From Qipengyuania mesophila (GTDB taxonomy: Bacteria > Pseudomonadota > Alphaproteobacteria > Sphingomonadales > Sphingomonadaceae), in contig NZ_JAIGNU010000002.1 of NCBI RefSeq assembly GCF_019711655.1, positions 372,001 through 436,000 on the forward strand: a stretch of DNA of 64,000 nucleotides. Reading direction: 5' to 3'. The notes beneath the pieces are model-generated. The model had not been told where the DNA came from, did no database searches, and saw only the letters and a list, made by a program, of their open reading frames with translations. Shown here one piece after another: positions 27,664 to 37,232 of this stretch. Numbering within the stretch: the stretch's first letter is position 1; every line of letters starts with the position of its first letter. The translations under genes were made by a program, and so were the position numbers.

Positions 27664-28566
27664 CTATGCCTTGCCCGCAGGCGGTTTGTCCAACGCTTTG
27701 ACCGCATGCGCCGCGACCGGCTCGTCCATATGCTTGCGCAATTCGTCGAGCGCCTGCGCGGTCAATGCGGCGCGTCCGCGCGGGCCGTTGAAATATTCCT
27801 GGATCCAGGGATGGTCGAGTTCCATCAGCTTGGGCACGGTGTCGACCGCGATCACCTTCTGGTCGGCGATCACCGCGACGCGGTCGCAGATCTCGTGCAG
27901 CGTATCGAGGTCGTGGGTGATCAGGAAAACGGTCAGGCCGAGCGTTTCCTTGAGCTCGCGCGTCAATCGGTCGAAGGCCGCCGCGCCGATCGGGTCGAGC
28001 CCGGCGGTGGGCTCGTCGAGGAACAGCAGTTCGGGGTCGAGCGCCAGCGCGCGGGCGAGCCCGGCGCGCTTCTTCATCCCGCCCGACAGTTCCGACGGAT
28101 ACTTGCTCACCGCCTCTTCGGGGAGGCCCGAAAGCATCACCTTGTAGCGCGCGATCTCGTGCCGCAGTTCGGGCTCGATATCGGGGTAGAACTGCTTGAG
28201 CGGAACCTCGACGTTCTCGCCCACGGTCAGCGTGCTGAACAGCGCGCCGCCCTGGAACAGCACGCCCCAGCGGTTGCGGATGCCGATATCGTCTTCGGGA
28301 TCGCTGTCGGTGATCGAGCGACCGAAGACACGCACGTCACCCGCGGTCGGCTTCTGCAGCCCGATGATCGAGCGCATCAGCACGCTCTTGCCCGTGCCCG
28401 ACCCGCCGACCACGCCGAGAATCTCTCCGCGGCGGACCTTGAGGTCGAGGTCCCGGTGGACGACCTGTTCGCCGAAGGCATTGGTCAGCCCCTCGACGAC
28501 GATCGGAAATTCGCCGCGATAGCGTTCGTGCCGGCCCAGCTCGCGCCCGGTTTCGTCCTGCGCCAT
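27664..28566 (-). CDS. mlaF: Mla-type ABC transporter ATP-binding protein
   Basis: This 300-residue ABC ATPase powers the MlaE permease in lipid transport between the membranes. It has Walker A GVVGGSGTGKSVLM, the signature LSGGMKKRAGLARALALD and Walker B LLFLDEPTAGLD. The Gly-Gly-Met-Lys-Lys-Arg signature is typical of MlaF. A C-terminal extension of about 40 residues (PRGRAALTAQALDEL...) follows the core. The ATG shares a base with the mlaE stop (TGATG), which fixes the start despite an open frame continuing upstream. Confidence 0.94.
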   Translation of the reverse strand: MAQDETGRELGRHERYRGEFPIVVEGLTNAFGEQVVHRDLDLKVRRGEILGVVGGSGTGKSVLMRSIIGLQKPTAGDVRVFGRSITDSDPEDDIGIRNRWGVLFQGGALFSTLTVGENVEVPLKQFYPDIEPELRHEIARYKVMLSGLPEEAVSKYPSELSGGMKKRAGLARALALDPELLFLDEPTAGLDPIGAAAFDRLTRELKETLGLTVFLITHDLDTLHEICDRVAVIADQKVIAVDTVPKLMELDHPWIQEYFNGPRGRAALTAQALDELRKHMDEPVAAHAVKALDKPPAGKA

Positions 28567-29678
28567 CAGCCCCACCCGACTTCGGTGAAGAACACCGCGA
28601 AGAAGGCGTCGATCACGATTACCGCGAAGATGCCGGTAACCACCGCCATGGTGGTGCGCAGGCCGACGTCTTCCGAATTCCCCTTCACCTGCATGCCGTG
28701 ATAGCAGCCCGCCAGCGCGACGATCAGGCCGAAGACCGGCGCCTTGATCAGCCCGACCCACAGGTCGTGCAGCGGCACCACTTCCTGGATGCGCAGAAGG
28801 AAGGTCCAGAAGGGAATGCCGAGCATGAACTGGCCGACGACTGCGCCGCCGACGATCGCCACGCCCGCCGAATAGAAGCCGAGCAGCGGCATCATCAGCA
28901 CCGCGGCGAGGATGCGCGGTACCACCAGCGCCTCCATCGGCGAGATGCCGATGGTCTGCATGGCGTCGACCTCTTCGGTCAGCCGCATGGTGCCGATCTG
29001 CGCGGCGAAGGCGCTGCCCGATCGGCCCGCGACCATGATCGCGGTCATCAGCACGCCCAGTTCGCGCAAGGTGATCCGCCCGACCAGATTGACCGTCAGC
29101 GTCTCGGCGCCGAACTGCGCCAGCTGCACAGCGCCCTGCTGCGCGATGACGATGCCGATTAGGAAGCTCATCAGACCGATGATCGGCAGCGCGGTGACCC
29201 CGACCAGTTCGAGCTGGCGGACCAGCGCAAGAACGCGAAAACGACGCGGGTGGCGCACCAGGCTGGCGCTCGAAACCAGCAGCGCGCCGAGAAAGCCGAG
29301 CACGCCGTAGACCCCGCGCCGCGCACCGTAGACCTTGTCGCCCATCGCCTGCGGCACGCGTTCCCACACCGGCAGGCGCGGCGCGCTCAGATCCTCGTCG
29401 GCCGGAGCATCCGTGAGTGCACCGATCAGCCGCTTCGCGCGGTCGCTCGCGCCGGTGATCTCGGCGCCATGAGCATTCGCCAGCCAGCGCGCCATCCACG
29501 CGCCGACGGTGTCGATTTCGGTGATGGCGGAGAGATCGATCCGGTCCAGCGGGCCATCGAGCCCGCGCAGATCCTGGTCGATCTCGCCGATGGTCGAGAC
29601 GAGGTACGGCCCCGACAGCACGAGCGCCGTGCCGCCGTCGTCCCCCTCGACAAGTTCGTATTCGGCGAAACCACCCAT
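28566..29678 (-). CDS. mlaE: Mla-type ABC permease with fused STAS domain
   Basis: MlaE is the membrane permease of the MCE lipid transporter. The 370-residue protein begins with a STAS-like domain (about 1-100, LDRIDLSAITEIDTVGAWMA), equivalent to the separate MlaB of enterobacteria. The permease core follows, with GLMSFLIGIVIAQQGAVQLA, RELGVLMTAIMVAGRSGSAF and GFIVALAGC-like helices ending FFTEVGWG. The fusion is normal for alphaproteobacteria. First gene of the operon mlaE-mlaF-element-mlaD-lipoprotein. Confidence 0.93.
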   Translation of the reverse strand: MGGFAEYELVEGDDGGTALVLSGPYLVSTIGEIDQDLRGLDGPLDRIDLSAITEIDTVGAWMARWLANAHGAEITGASDRAKRLIGALTDAPADEDLSAPRLPVWERVPQAMGDKVYGARRGVYGVLGFLGALLVSSASLVRHPRRFRVLALVRQLELVGVTALPIIGLMSFLIGIVIAQQGAVQLAQFGAETLTVNLVGRITLRELGVLMTAIMVAGRSGSAFAAQIGTMRLTEEVDAMQTIGISPMEALVVPRILAAVLMMPLLGFYSAGVAIVGGAVVGQFMLGIPFWTFLLRIQEVVPLHDLWVGLIKAPVFGLIVALAGCYHGMQVKGNSEDVGLRTTMAVVTGIFAVIVIDAFFAVFFTEVGWG

Positions 29679-29794
29679 TGCGCGCGCGGTATGCGGACAA
29701 ATCAGTCGCTTGCCAAGCGGCTATCCATGCGCATCACCTCCGGCGTTGCATCGCAGCATGGGCGCTGGCATGGGCGTCCTATCAATTTACCGGC

Positions 29795-29865
29795 ACCGGC
29801 CCGCTCCCCCACCCGGCCACCCATAAGATACCGTGCCGTTGCGGCCCGGGGGGGAGCGGGCCGGT
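29795..29865. repeat. Perfect inverted repeat before valS
   Basis: ACCGGCCCGCTCCCCC (29795-29810) and GGGGGAGCGGGCCGGT (29850-29865) are perfect 16-bp complements around a 39-bp spacer. No T-tract follows on either strand, so a terminator is unlikely. It sits between divergent mlaE and valS, 29 bp before the valS start, and could be a REP-like element or a leader hairpin. Confidence 0.75.
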
Positions 29866-29894
29866 CCCGCACACAAGCGCCAGCGACGAGATAA

Positions 29895-32603
29895 ATGACC
29901 ACCGAGCTACCCAAGACCTTCGACCCCGCCGAAATCGAGAAGCGCTGGTACGCGCATTGGGAAGACAACGGCCTGTTCCGGCCCGAGCGCCCCGAGGCGC
30001 AGCCCTATACCATCGTCAACCCGCCGCCCAACGTCACCGGCAGCCTGCATATCGGCCACGCGCTCGACAACACGCTGCAGGACGTGATGATCCGCTACGA
30101 GCGGCTGCGCGGCAAGGATGCGCTGTGGGTGGTCGGCACCGACCACGCCGGCATCGCGACGCAGATGGTGGTCGAACGCCAGCTCGAGGAGCGGCAGGAC
30201 AAGCGCACCAATTACAGCCGCGAGGATTTCGTCGCCAAGGTGTGGGAATGGAAGGAGGAAAGCGGCGGCACGATCACGCGCCAGCTGCGCCGCCTTGGCT
30301 GTTCGATGGACTGGAGCCGCGAGCAGTTCACCATGGACGAGCATTTCAGCAATGCCGTGCTCAAGACCTTCGTCGACCTCTACAACGACGGGCTGATCTA
30401 TCGCGACAAGCGGCTGGTGAACTGGGACGTCAAGCTCAAGACCGCGATCTCCGACCTCGAGGTCGAGACGCAGGACGTCAAGGGCGGGTTCTGGCACTTC
30501 AAATATCCGCTCGCGGACGGCGTGAAGACCGCCGAGGGCAAGGATTACCTTGTCGTGGCCACCACGCGCCCCGAAACCATGCTGGCCGACATGGCGGTGG
30601 CCGTGCATCCCGACGACGCGCGCTATGCAAGCGTGGTCGGCAAGGAAATCCTCCAGCCGATCACCGGTCGCCGCTTCAAGGTGGTGGCCGACGAGCATGC
30701 CGATCCCGAACTCGGCTCGGGCTGCGTCAAGATCACCCCGGGGCACGATTTCAACGACTTCGACGTGGGCAAGCGCGCCGGGATGAAACCCGCCGAGATG
30801 CTCAACATGCTCGATGCCGAGGGTAATGTCTGCCAGACGGCTGACGGGCTGGTTCCAGAGGAATTCCTCGGCCTGCACCGCTTCAGGCGCGACGGCGTCG
30901 ACGGCGCGCGCGAACTGGTGGTGGCGCGGATGAAGGAACTCGGCTTCCTCATCCCGCACGTGACCAAGGACAAGGATGGCGAGCCGGTCGAGAGCGATTT
31001 CGAGCCGCGCACCATCGCAACGCCCTTCGGCGACCGCGGCGGCGTGGTGATCGAACCCTGGCTGACCGACCAGTGGTATGTCGATGCCGAGACGCTCGCC
31101 AAGAAGCCGATCGAGGCGGTGAAGAGCGGCGACATCGAGATCGTCCCCAAGAGCTGGGAGAAGACCTTCTTCAACTGGATGGAGAACATCCAGCCCTGGT
31201 GCGTCAGCCGCCAGCTGTGGTGGGGCCACCGCATTCCGGCGTGGTACGATACCGAGGGCAAGGCCTATGTCGCCATGACGGAGGAAGAGGCGCAGGCACA
31301 GGCGGGGGAAGGCGTGGCGCTGACCCGAGACGAGGACGTGCTCGACACCTGGTTTTCCTCGGCGCTGTGGCCTTCGGCGACGCTCGGCTGGCCCGAGCAG
31401 ACCGACCTGCTCGCCAAGCACTATCCCAACGACCTACTGATCAGCGGCTTCGACATCCTGTTCTTCTGGGATGCCCGCATGATGATGATGGGGCAGTACA
31501 ACACCGGCCAGAACCCGTGGCCCAAGCTCTACCTCCACGGCCTCGTACGCGCCGCGGACGGGCAGAAGATGTCCAAGTCCAAGGGCAATGTCGTCGACCC
31601 GCTCGGCCTCATCGACCAGTACGGCGCCGATGCGCTGCGCTTCTTCATGGCGGCGATGGAAAGCCAGGGCCGCGACATCAAGATGGATGACAAGCGGATC
31701 GAGGGCTATCGCAATTTCGCGACCAAGCTGTGGAACGCGACGCGCTTCTGCCAGGCCAACGGGATTGGTGCCAGCACCAACATCGCGGCGCCCGAGGCCA
31801 GCCACGCGGTCAACCGCTGGATCATCGGCGAGGTGGTCGAGACCAAGCAGGCACTCGACGCTGCACTGGCAGAGCTGCGCTTCGATGCCGCCGCAAATAC
31901 GATCTACCACTTCGTGTGGGATCGCTTCTGCGACTGGTATATCGAGCTGATCAAGGGCAATTTCGACGACGAAACGAAAGCCGTCGCCGGCTGGGCGCTC
32001 GACCAGATCCTCGTCATGCTCCACCCCTTCATGCCCTTCATCACCGAAGAGCTGTGGTCGAAACAGGGCGCGCGCGCGGACTACCCGCTGATCACCGCCA
32101 AGTGGCCCGATCCTCAGGCCGAGGTCGATACGGAGGCCAAGGCCGAGATCGACTGGCTGATCGCGCTCACCTCCGCCGCACGCACGGCCAAGAACGAGCT
32201 GGGAATCGCGCCGGGCGCCAAGCTGGCGGCATTCGTCGCCGCGCCCTCGCCGCTCGGCAAGCGCGTCGTCGAAGCGAATGCCGCCTCGATCGAGCGCCTC
32301 GCGCGCCTGACGCCGGTGACTTTCGGCGAAACACCCGCCGGCCCCGCCATGCAGATCGCCGCGGGCGAGGACGAGTTCGTTATCCCGCTCGAAGGCGTGA
32401 TCGACATCGATGCCGAGAAGACGCGTCTCGAAAAGGCGCTCGTCGCCTCGCAGAAGGAAGCCAGGTCGCTCGATGGACGCCTGTCGAATGCGAACTTCGT
32501 CGAACGCGCCAAGCCCGAAGCGGTCGAGAAGGCCCGCGCCGACCATGCGCATCACCTGGCCGAGATCGCCCGCCTCGAAGCGGCGCTCGCGCGGCTGGGG
32601 TAA
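29895..32603 (+). CDS. valS: Valyl-tRNA synthetase
   Basis: ValS charges tRNA(Val) and edits mischarged threonine. The 902-residue class I enzyme has the HIGH motif in [15 protein letters not shown] (residues 52-55), the CP1 editing domain ([19 protein letters not shown]), KMSKS at 558-562, the anticodon-binding helical domain, and a C-terminal coiled coil ([20 protein letters not shown]). Length and order match the family. The ATG at MTTELPKTF follows an ACGAGAT purine stretch. Confidence 0.97.
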   Translation: MTTELPKTFDPAEIEKRWYAHWEDNGLFRPERPEAQPYTIVNPPPNVTGSLHIGHALDNTLQDVMIRYERLRGKDALWVVGTDHAGIATQMVVERQLEERQDKRTNYSREDFVAKVWEWKEESGGTITRQLRRLGCSMDWSREQFTMDEHFSNAVLKTFVDLYNDGLIYRDKRLVNWDVKLKTAISDLEVETQDVKGGFWHFKYPLADGVKTAEGKDYLVVATTRPETMLADMAVAVHPDDARYASVVGKEILQPITGRRFKVVADEHADPELGSGCVKITPGHDFNDFDVGKRAGMKPAEMLNMLDAEGNVCQTADGLVPEEFLGLHRFRRDGVDGARELVVARMKELGFLIPHVTKDKDGEPVESDFEPRTIATPFGDRGGVVIEPWLTDQWYVDAETLAKKPIEAVKSGDIEIVPKSWEKTFFNWMENIQPWCVSRQLWWGHRIPAWYDTEGKAYVAMTEEEAQAQAGEGVALTRDEDVLDTWFSSALWPSATLGWPEQTDLLAKHYPNDLLISGFDILFFWDARMMMMGQYNTGQNPWPKLYLHGLVRAADGQKMSKSKGNVVDPLGLIDQYGADALRFFMAAMESQGRDIKMDDKRIEGYRNFATKLWNATRFCQANGIGASTNIAAPEASHAVNRWIIGEVVETKQALDAALAELRFDAAANTIYHFVWDRFCDWYIELIKGNFDDETKAVAGWALDQILVMLHPFMPFITEELWSKQGARADYPLITAKWPDPQAEVDTEAKAEIDWLIALTSAARTAKNELGIAPGAKLAAFVAAPSPLGKRVVEANAASIERLARLTPVTFGETPAGPAMQIAAGEDEFVIPLEGVIDIDAEKTRLEKALVASQKEARSLDGRLSNANFVERAKPEAVEKARADHAHHLAEIARLEAALARLG

Positions 32604-32646
32604 GGTCGAACCTACCAATCCCGGCAGCGCATCCTACGTTTGACGA

Positions 32647-33480
32647 ATGACGTCGTGGCTCGTCCCTGGGGGTATCCTGCTCGTCGCAGGCCTGCTGACT
32701 TACCGTTGGTGGTGGCGGCGTCGAAGACGCAAAACGCTGTTGGCGACGCCACTTACCGCCGAACAGCGGGAGGTGGTGGAAAGACTGGTGCCGCTGGTGA
32801 AGAGATTGCCTCAACCCCTGCGCCAGGCGCTCGAAGGCAAGATGAACCTCTTCTTCGACCAGATTACCTTCAGGGGCATCAACGGCCTCGAAGTGACCGA
32901 GGCGATGAGGCTTTCCATCGGGGCGCAGGCCTGCCTGCTGATCGTCAACAGCCCGGTCTGGTACGACACACTCAGAAACGTGCTCGTCTATCCCTCGGCC
33001 TTTCTTACCGAGCGCGGCACGCACGACGGCCATTTCGTCCACGAAGGCCACCATGCGACGCTCGGCGAAAGCTGGGCGCGCGGCCCGGTCGTCCTGTCAT
33101 GGGACGACGCATTGCAGGGCGGGCTCGATGCGCAGGACGGGCACAATGTGGTGATCCACGAATTCGCCCACCAGCTCGATGGCCTGAGCGGTCACGTCGA
33201 TGGCATCCCCATCCTGCGCAAGGGCCAGACCTATGCCGGGTGGGAGCAGGCGATGCTGGACGCCTATCACGATCACGGCGAACGGCTGGACCGGGGAGAG
33301 CGGACCCTGATCGACCCCTATGGCGCGACCAACCATCAGGAATTCTTTGCCGAAGCTATCGTCGCCTTCTTCGAGAAGCCGACGGCCCTGCGCAGCGAAG
33401 AGCCCGCGCTCTATGCGCAACTGGCGCAGCTTCTGGCGCTCGATCCCGCGCAATGGGACCTGGCGGTGGGCGTTCGCTGA
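32647..33480 (+). CDS. MtfA-like zinc metallopeptidase
   Basis: MtfA-type (M90) peptidases are zincin-like enzymes; E. coli MtfA binds the glucose repressor Mlc. The 277-residue product has the zinc motif HEFAHQLD (171-178) and the conserved GTHDGHFVHEGHH-like, VVLSWDDALQGG and NHQEFFAEAIVAFFE segments. Unlike E. coli MtfA, the N-terminus is a membrane anchor (LVPGGILLVAGLL) followed by WWWRRRRRK, so the peptidase domain should face the cytoplasm. It lies 43 bp after valS and may share its transcript. Confidence 0.88.
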   Translation: MTSWLVPGGILLVAGLLTYRWWWRRRRRKTLLATPLTAEQREVVERLVPLVKRLPQPLRQALEGKMNLFFDQITFRGINGLEVTEAMRLSIGAQACLLIVNSPVWYDTLRNVLVYPSAFLTERGTHDGHFVHEGHHATLGESWARGPVVLSWDDALQGGLDAQDGHNVVIHEFAHQLDGLSGHVDGIPILRKGQTYAGWEQAMLDAYHDHGERLDRGERTLIDPYGATNHQEFFAEAIVAFFEKPTALRSEEPALYAQLAQLLALDPAQWDLAVGVR

Positions 33481-33690
33481 TTTGCAGGCGCCGGCTCCAG
33501 GAAGAATTTTCCTACTCCCCCCGTTTCGTGCCATAGGGCCGCGCATCATGGACCTCGGCAATCGCCCCTTCCCCTCTCGTGGGCATCTTCGATCGAAGTG
33601 CACTTTCGGGACCGGTGGAATTTTTGCGCTTGGACCGTGGTCCATGCGGTCCATCCGTTCCGTGGCAACGACCAGTCGAGGCTTTTCCCT
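33481..33690 (+). other. Unexplained structured region upstream of queE
   Basis: No convincing gene covers this 210-bp stretch. It holds several complementary segments: CATGGACC (33547-33554) with GGTCCATG further on, a GCA-T-CTTC-GATC-GAAG-TGC hairpin near 33583-33600, and the perfect palindrome TGGACCGTGGTCCA near 33630. It could be a long queE leader or a small structured RNA such as 6S RNA. I cannot assign it. Confidence 0.3.
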
Positions 33691-34425
33691 GTGCCCTTAG
33701 TCCTTGCCACCGACGACACCGGCGGACCCGAGATCTTCGCCAGTGTACAGGGCGAAGGGCCGAGCGCGGGCATGCCCTGCACTTTCCTGCGGCTGTCGCG
33801 CTGCAACCTCGCCTGCGTGTGGTGCGACACCGCCTATACTTGGCACTTCGAAGGTGACGATCGTCCGCATCGTGACGGTGTGGAGTTCGAGCGCAAGGCC
33901 AACCAGCTGACGCTGGACGAGGAGGAGGTTGCTGCCCGGATCACCGCGCTCGGCCAGACGCGCCTCGTCCTCACCGGTGGCGAACCGCTGCTGCAGGCCC
34001 CCGCCCTCGCCCGCCTGCTCGAGCTGCTGCCCGACGTGCGCGTCGAGATCGAGACCAACGGCACGACCAAGGCGCCGGCGCGGCTGGATATCCGCATCGA
34101 CCAATTCAACGTCAGCCCCAAGCTGGCGCATAGCGGCAACCCGCCCGAGCTCGCGCTGTTGCCCGAACGGCTCGACGCCTATGCGACCGACCCGCGCGCC
34201 TGGTTCAAGTTCGTGATCGCCGAACCGGCGGATGTCGAAGAGGTCCTTGCGCTGCGCGAACGCTATCGCTTCAGGCCCGGCCACGTCTTCCTCATGCCCG
34301 AAGGGACCGACAGCGAGACGCTCCGCACACGCGAGAAATGGCTCGCCCCGCTCTGCGTCGAGCACGGCTTTCGCATGAGCGACCGGCTGCACATCCACCT
34401 GTTCGGGGATACGCGGGGGACGTAA
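33691..34425 (+). CDS. queE: 7-carboxy-7-deazaguanine synthase
   Basis: QueE is a radical-SAM enzyme that makes the 7-deazaguanine core in queuosine biosynthesis. From the GTG start the protein has 244 residues, with the family opening EIFASVQGEGPSAG, the [4Fe-4S] ligands Cys38, Cys42 and Cys45 in CNLACVWCD (CxxxCxxC), LVLTGGEPLLQ, and a C-terminal RLHIHLFGDTRG. A start further upstream would add a poorly conserved segment and is rejected. No other queuosine gene is nearby. Confidence 0.93.
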   Translation: MPLVLATDDTGGPEIFASVQGEGPSAGMPCTFLRLSRCNLACVWCDTAYTWHFEGDDRPHRDGVEFERKANQLTLDEEEVAARITALGQTRLVLTGGEPLLQAPALARLLELLPDVRVEIETNGTTKAPARLDIRIDQFNVSPKLAHSGNPPELALLPERLDAYATDPRAWFKFVIAEPADVEEVLALRERYRFRPGHVFLMPEGTDSETLRTREKWLAPLCVEHGFRMSDRLHIHLFGDTRGT

Positions 34426-34443
34426 TCCCCCGCACGGGACCTC

Positions 34444-36378
34444 TTATCCCTGGCTGCGCCAGCGCTTGACCGTGCGCTGGACGACGTCCTCTTCGCCGCC
34501 CGTGCGGTTCCACAATTCGATGAAGCTCGGGTCGTCCGAGGCCGGACGCTTGGCTTCCTCGAGATTGTCGAAGCTCACGCGGATCGGGATGGCGACGCCT
34601 TCGCCGCAGATGATGCACTCGCGGTTGCGCAGTGCCGGGATCGCATCGAGGAAGCCGCGCGCGCCTTCGGGCATCGCCGCGCGGACGAATTCCTGGTCGC
34701 GGTCGTTGTTGAGGCGCATGGCGATGATCGTGCCGCACTGCGACAGCACGCCTTCGGCGAGGTCGGACGGGCGCTGCGTGATCAGGCCCAGGCTGATGCC
34801 GTACTTGCGGCCTTCCTTGGCGATCCGGCTGAGGATGGTGCCGACCGAATTGCCGTCGGCGTTCTTCTCGTTGGGGACGTAGCGATGCGCCTCTTCGCAG
34901 ACCAGCAGGATCGGCGAAGTGCGTTCCTCGCGGCCCCAGATGGCGAAGTCGAACACCAGCCGGCTGAGCACCGCGACCACGGTGGCGGTGATGTCGGACG
35001 GCACGCCCGAGACGTCGATGATCGAGATCGGCTTGCCGTTCGAAGGCATGCGGAAGATCTTCGAGATGAAGTCGCTCATCGTGTCGGCCACCAGCATGCC
35101 CGAGAACAGGAACTGGTAGCGCGGGTCGCCCTTGACCTCGTCGAGCTTGGTCTTGATCCGCATGTAGGGCGCCGAGGTGGTCGACTTGTCGAGCTTCCCC
35201 ATCGCGTCCTGCAATTCGCTCGAGAGATCGGACAGCAGGTACGGGATCGGCGAATCGACCGTGATCTTGCCCATGTGTTCGGCCAGCCGGCTCTTCTGCC
35301 GCGCCTTGAGCAGGCATTTGGCGAGAATGTCGGCATCGACCTGGCGTTCGTTGCCGGCACTGGTGAGCAGCACCTCGCAATGCTCCTCGAAATTCATGAT
35401 CCAGTAGGGCATCTGGAGGTTCGAGACGTCGAGGATCACGCCGGTGTTGCGGAAGGCCGAGGCATATTCGCCGTGCGGGTCGATCATCACGATGTGACCC
35501 TCGGGCGCTGCCTCGCAGATGCGATGCAGGATCAGCGCGGCGCTGGTCGACTTACCCGTACCGGTCGAGCCGAGCAGCGCGAAATGCTTGCCCAGCATGG
35601 CATCGACATAGATGCCCGCACGGATGTCCTTGGTCGGATAGACCTTGCCGATGGTGACTGCACTGCGCCCATCGCTGGCGTAGACCTGCTGCAGATCCGC
35701 CGTCGAGGCGGGATAGACCATCGCGCCGGGCACGGGGTAGCGGGTCACGCCGCGGCGGAAGGCGTGCAGCTTTCCGGTCAGCTTCTCCTCCATCCCCTCG
35801 CCGAGGAAGTCGATATGCGCGAGGATCGAGCCAGCCTGGCGATCCTGCCGCTGGTTGCGGACGCTGGCGAGCAGCCAGCTGTTGCCGACGCGAATCTTGA
35901 TCTGCGAACCGACCTGGCCGGCCATGGCGATCGAGGGATCGGGGTCTTCGGCACATTCGTTGAGCCGCTGGAGATCGATCGCGATCTGCGAACTCGACCC
36001 GGCGATTTCGAGCACCACGCCGATGGGCTGGGTCGAACAGTCGGTGGGCACGGGCGTCGTGTCCTTTGGCTTCGTGCCTTCGCCGCCGCCCTTGTTCACA
36101 GGCGATTGTCGGCTGTCTGCCTCGACAGCGGGCGATGTGCTTGCCTCTGCAGGAGCTTCGGCCTGCGCAGCTTGTGGCGCCGAAGGGCGCGAGGCATCGG
36201 TGGCAGGAGGCCGCGAGGGCTGGTGGAGATAGCCCGAGGGAGAGGCCGCTGGACCGGCACTTTCCGTGTTGCGGCGAATGCGATCGCGTAGCGAGGCGCT
36301 CCGCGGCTCGGGCGGTTCGGCACCGTCTTCTTTCGAAGGATCGAAAGTACGGAAATTGGTTTGCCCAAAATCGGTCAT
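34444..36378 (-). CDS. HerA-like ATPase (DUF87)
   Basis: The 644-residue protein has a disordered Pro/Ala-rich N-terminus (about 20-110). A HerA-type barrel-like domain follows, then a P-loop ATPase with Walker A LGSTGTGKSTSA, Walker B ILLVCEEAHRYVP and sensor LITQRPSDLAEGVLSQC. Family members remodel DNA with NurA or act in unknown processes; no nuclease partner is next to it. The ATG at MTDFGQTNFR is chosen over one 7 codons upstream. Convergent with queE and downstream of the TIGR02186 gene. Confidence 0.85.
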   Translation of the reverse strand: MTDFGQTNFRTFDPSKEDGAEPPEPRSASLRDRIRRNTESAGPAASPSGYLHQPSRPPATDASRPSAPQAAQAEAPAEASTSPAVEADSRQSPVNKGGGEGTKPKDTTPVPTDCSTQPIGVVLEIAGSSSQIAIDLQRLNECAEDPDPSIAMAGQVGSQIKIRVGNSWLLASVRNQRQDRQAGSILAHIDFLGEGMEEKLTGKLHAFRRGVTRYPVPGAMVYPASTADLQQVYASDGRSAVTIGKVYPTKDIRAGIYVDAMLGKHFALLGSTGTGKSTSAALILHRICEAAPEGHIVMIDPHGEYASAFRNTGVILDVSNLQMPYWIMNFEEHCEVLLTSAGNERQVDADILAKCLLKARQKSRLAEHMGKITVDSPIPYLLSDLSSELQDAMGKLDKSTTSAPYMRIKTKLDEVKGDPRYQFLFSGMLVADTMSDFISKIFRMPSNGKPISIIDVSGVPSDITATVVAVLSRLVFDFAIWGREERTSPILLVCEEAHRYVPNEKNADGNSVGTILSRIAKEGRKYGISLGLITQRPSDLAEGVLSQCGTIIAMRLNNDRDQEFVRAAMPEGARGFLDAIPALRNRECIICGEGVAIPIRVSFDNLEEAKRPASDDPSFIELWNRTGGEEDVVQRTVKRWRSQG

Positions 36379-36479
36379 TGCCCTGGCTGGTTCCCACATA
36401 GCGCGCGCGACCCATGCGCACGGTTCCTGCCTGCAGCAAACTGCTTAAGATGTGGTCAACGTGCGCCTCAGGGAAGCAC

Positions 36480-37232
36480 TCAGATGAGCGCGAAAAGCCG
36501 ACCTGCCGCCCAGCCCATCCCGACCGAAAGCGCCACCGCCATGAGGCCGTAGATCAGCGACCACTGCTGCGAATAATCGGCAACGAGTCGTTCGAATCCC
36601 ACCTTCTTCACTTCGACCTCGGCCAACGCCGAGGCGATCACCCGTCCATCGCGCACTGCGAAGGTCTCCGCAGTATAGGTGCCCGTGGCCACGTTCGACG
36701 GCAGCGAGATACGCGCCTGGTAAAGCACCTGCTGGCTGATCTGCACGCCGCCGAAATCCTGCTTGTAGAGCTGCTGTCGGGTTTTCAGATCGACCAGCCC
36801 GTCCTTGAAGCGGGCCTGTTCCTCCGGATCGATCACCCCGCTGGGCGAGAGCTGGATGTAGTCGGTGCCGAATTCGTAGATCGCAGCGGTCTTCTCGTCG
36901 ACGATCTGCGCAATGGGCCGCGAGGAGGCGACCGCGAAATAGGAGGGGACCGAGCGGAAATCGCTGCTCGCGGCGTTGATCCAAACCCCCGCGAAGCGTT
37001 CCTTCTCGCGCAGACGCACGGGTTCGGACGGCCCCTTGAGCACGACCACGATGTCGTAGTCGCTTCCCGCCGCGCGGCCCTGCGGGTCGAGCACAGCGCC
37101 GAACAGCAGCAATTCGGTGCCGGTGAAACCCTGGCGCACCCTCACCTCGTGCTGGCTGACCTCGGGCACGAGGATCGGATCGCGCTGGCCCATCAGCACG
37201 AAGGCGAAGAGGAGGAGCAGCAGCGCCCTCAC
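36480..37232 (-). CDS. TIGR02186-type membrane-anchored protein
   Basis: The 250-residue product has a signal peptide (ALLLLLFAFVLMG), an extracytoplasmic domain (TELLLFGAVLDPQGR, DYDIVVVLKGP, GFERLVADYSQQW) and a C-terminal helix (LIYGLMAVALSVGMGWAAG). This fits the alphaproteobacterial putative transmembrane family TIGR02186/PF09608. The GTG start overlaps the TSUP gene stop by 4 nt (GTGA). TSUP-TIGR02186 pairing suggests an auxiliary role in anion or sulfur-compound export, but this is inference. Confidence 0.8.
   Translation of the reverse strand: MRALLLLLFAFVLMGQRDPILVPEVSQHEVRVRQGFTGTELLLFGAVLDPQGRAAGSDYDIVVVLKGPSEPVRLREKERFAGVWINAASSDFRSVPSYFAVASSRPIAQIVDEKTAAIYEFGTDYIQLSPSGVIDPEEQARFKDGLVDLKTRQQLYKQDFGGVQISQQVLYQARISLPSNVATGTYTAETFAVRDGRVIASALAEVEVKKVGFERLVADYSQQWSLIYGLMAVALSVGMGWAAGRLFALI

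Noticed and set aside
27395..27707. Short frames inside the mla inverted-repeat element as a possible gene
   Set aside because: Several short frames in different phases exist but none has a ribosome binding site or a recognisable product; the inverted structure explains them better.
27664..29700. Apparent 678-residue fusion ending in MlaF
   Set aside because: The upstream half is a shadow of mlaE; TGATG overlap fixes a separate mlaF start at 28566.
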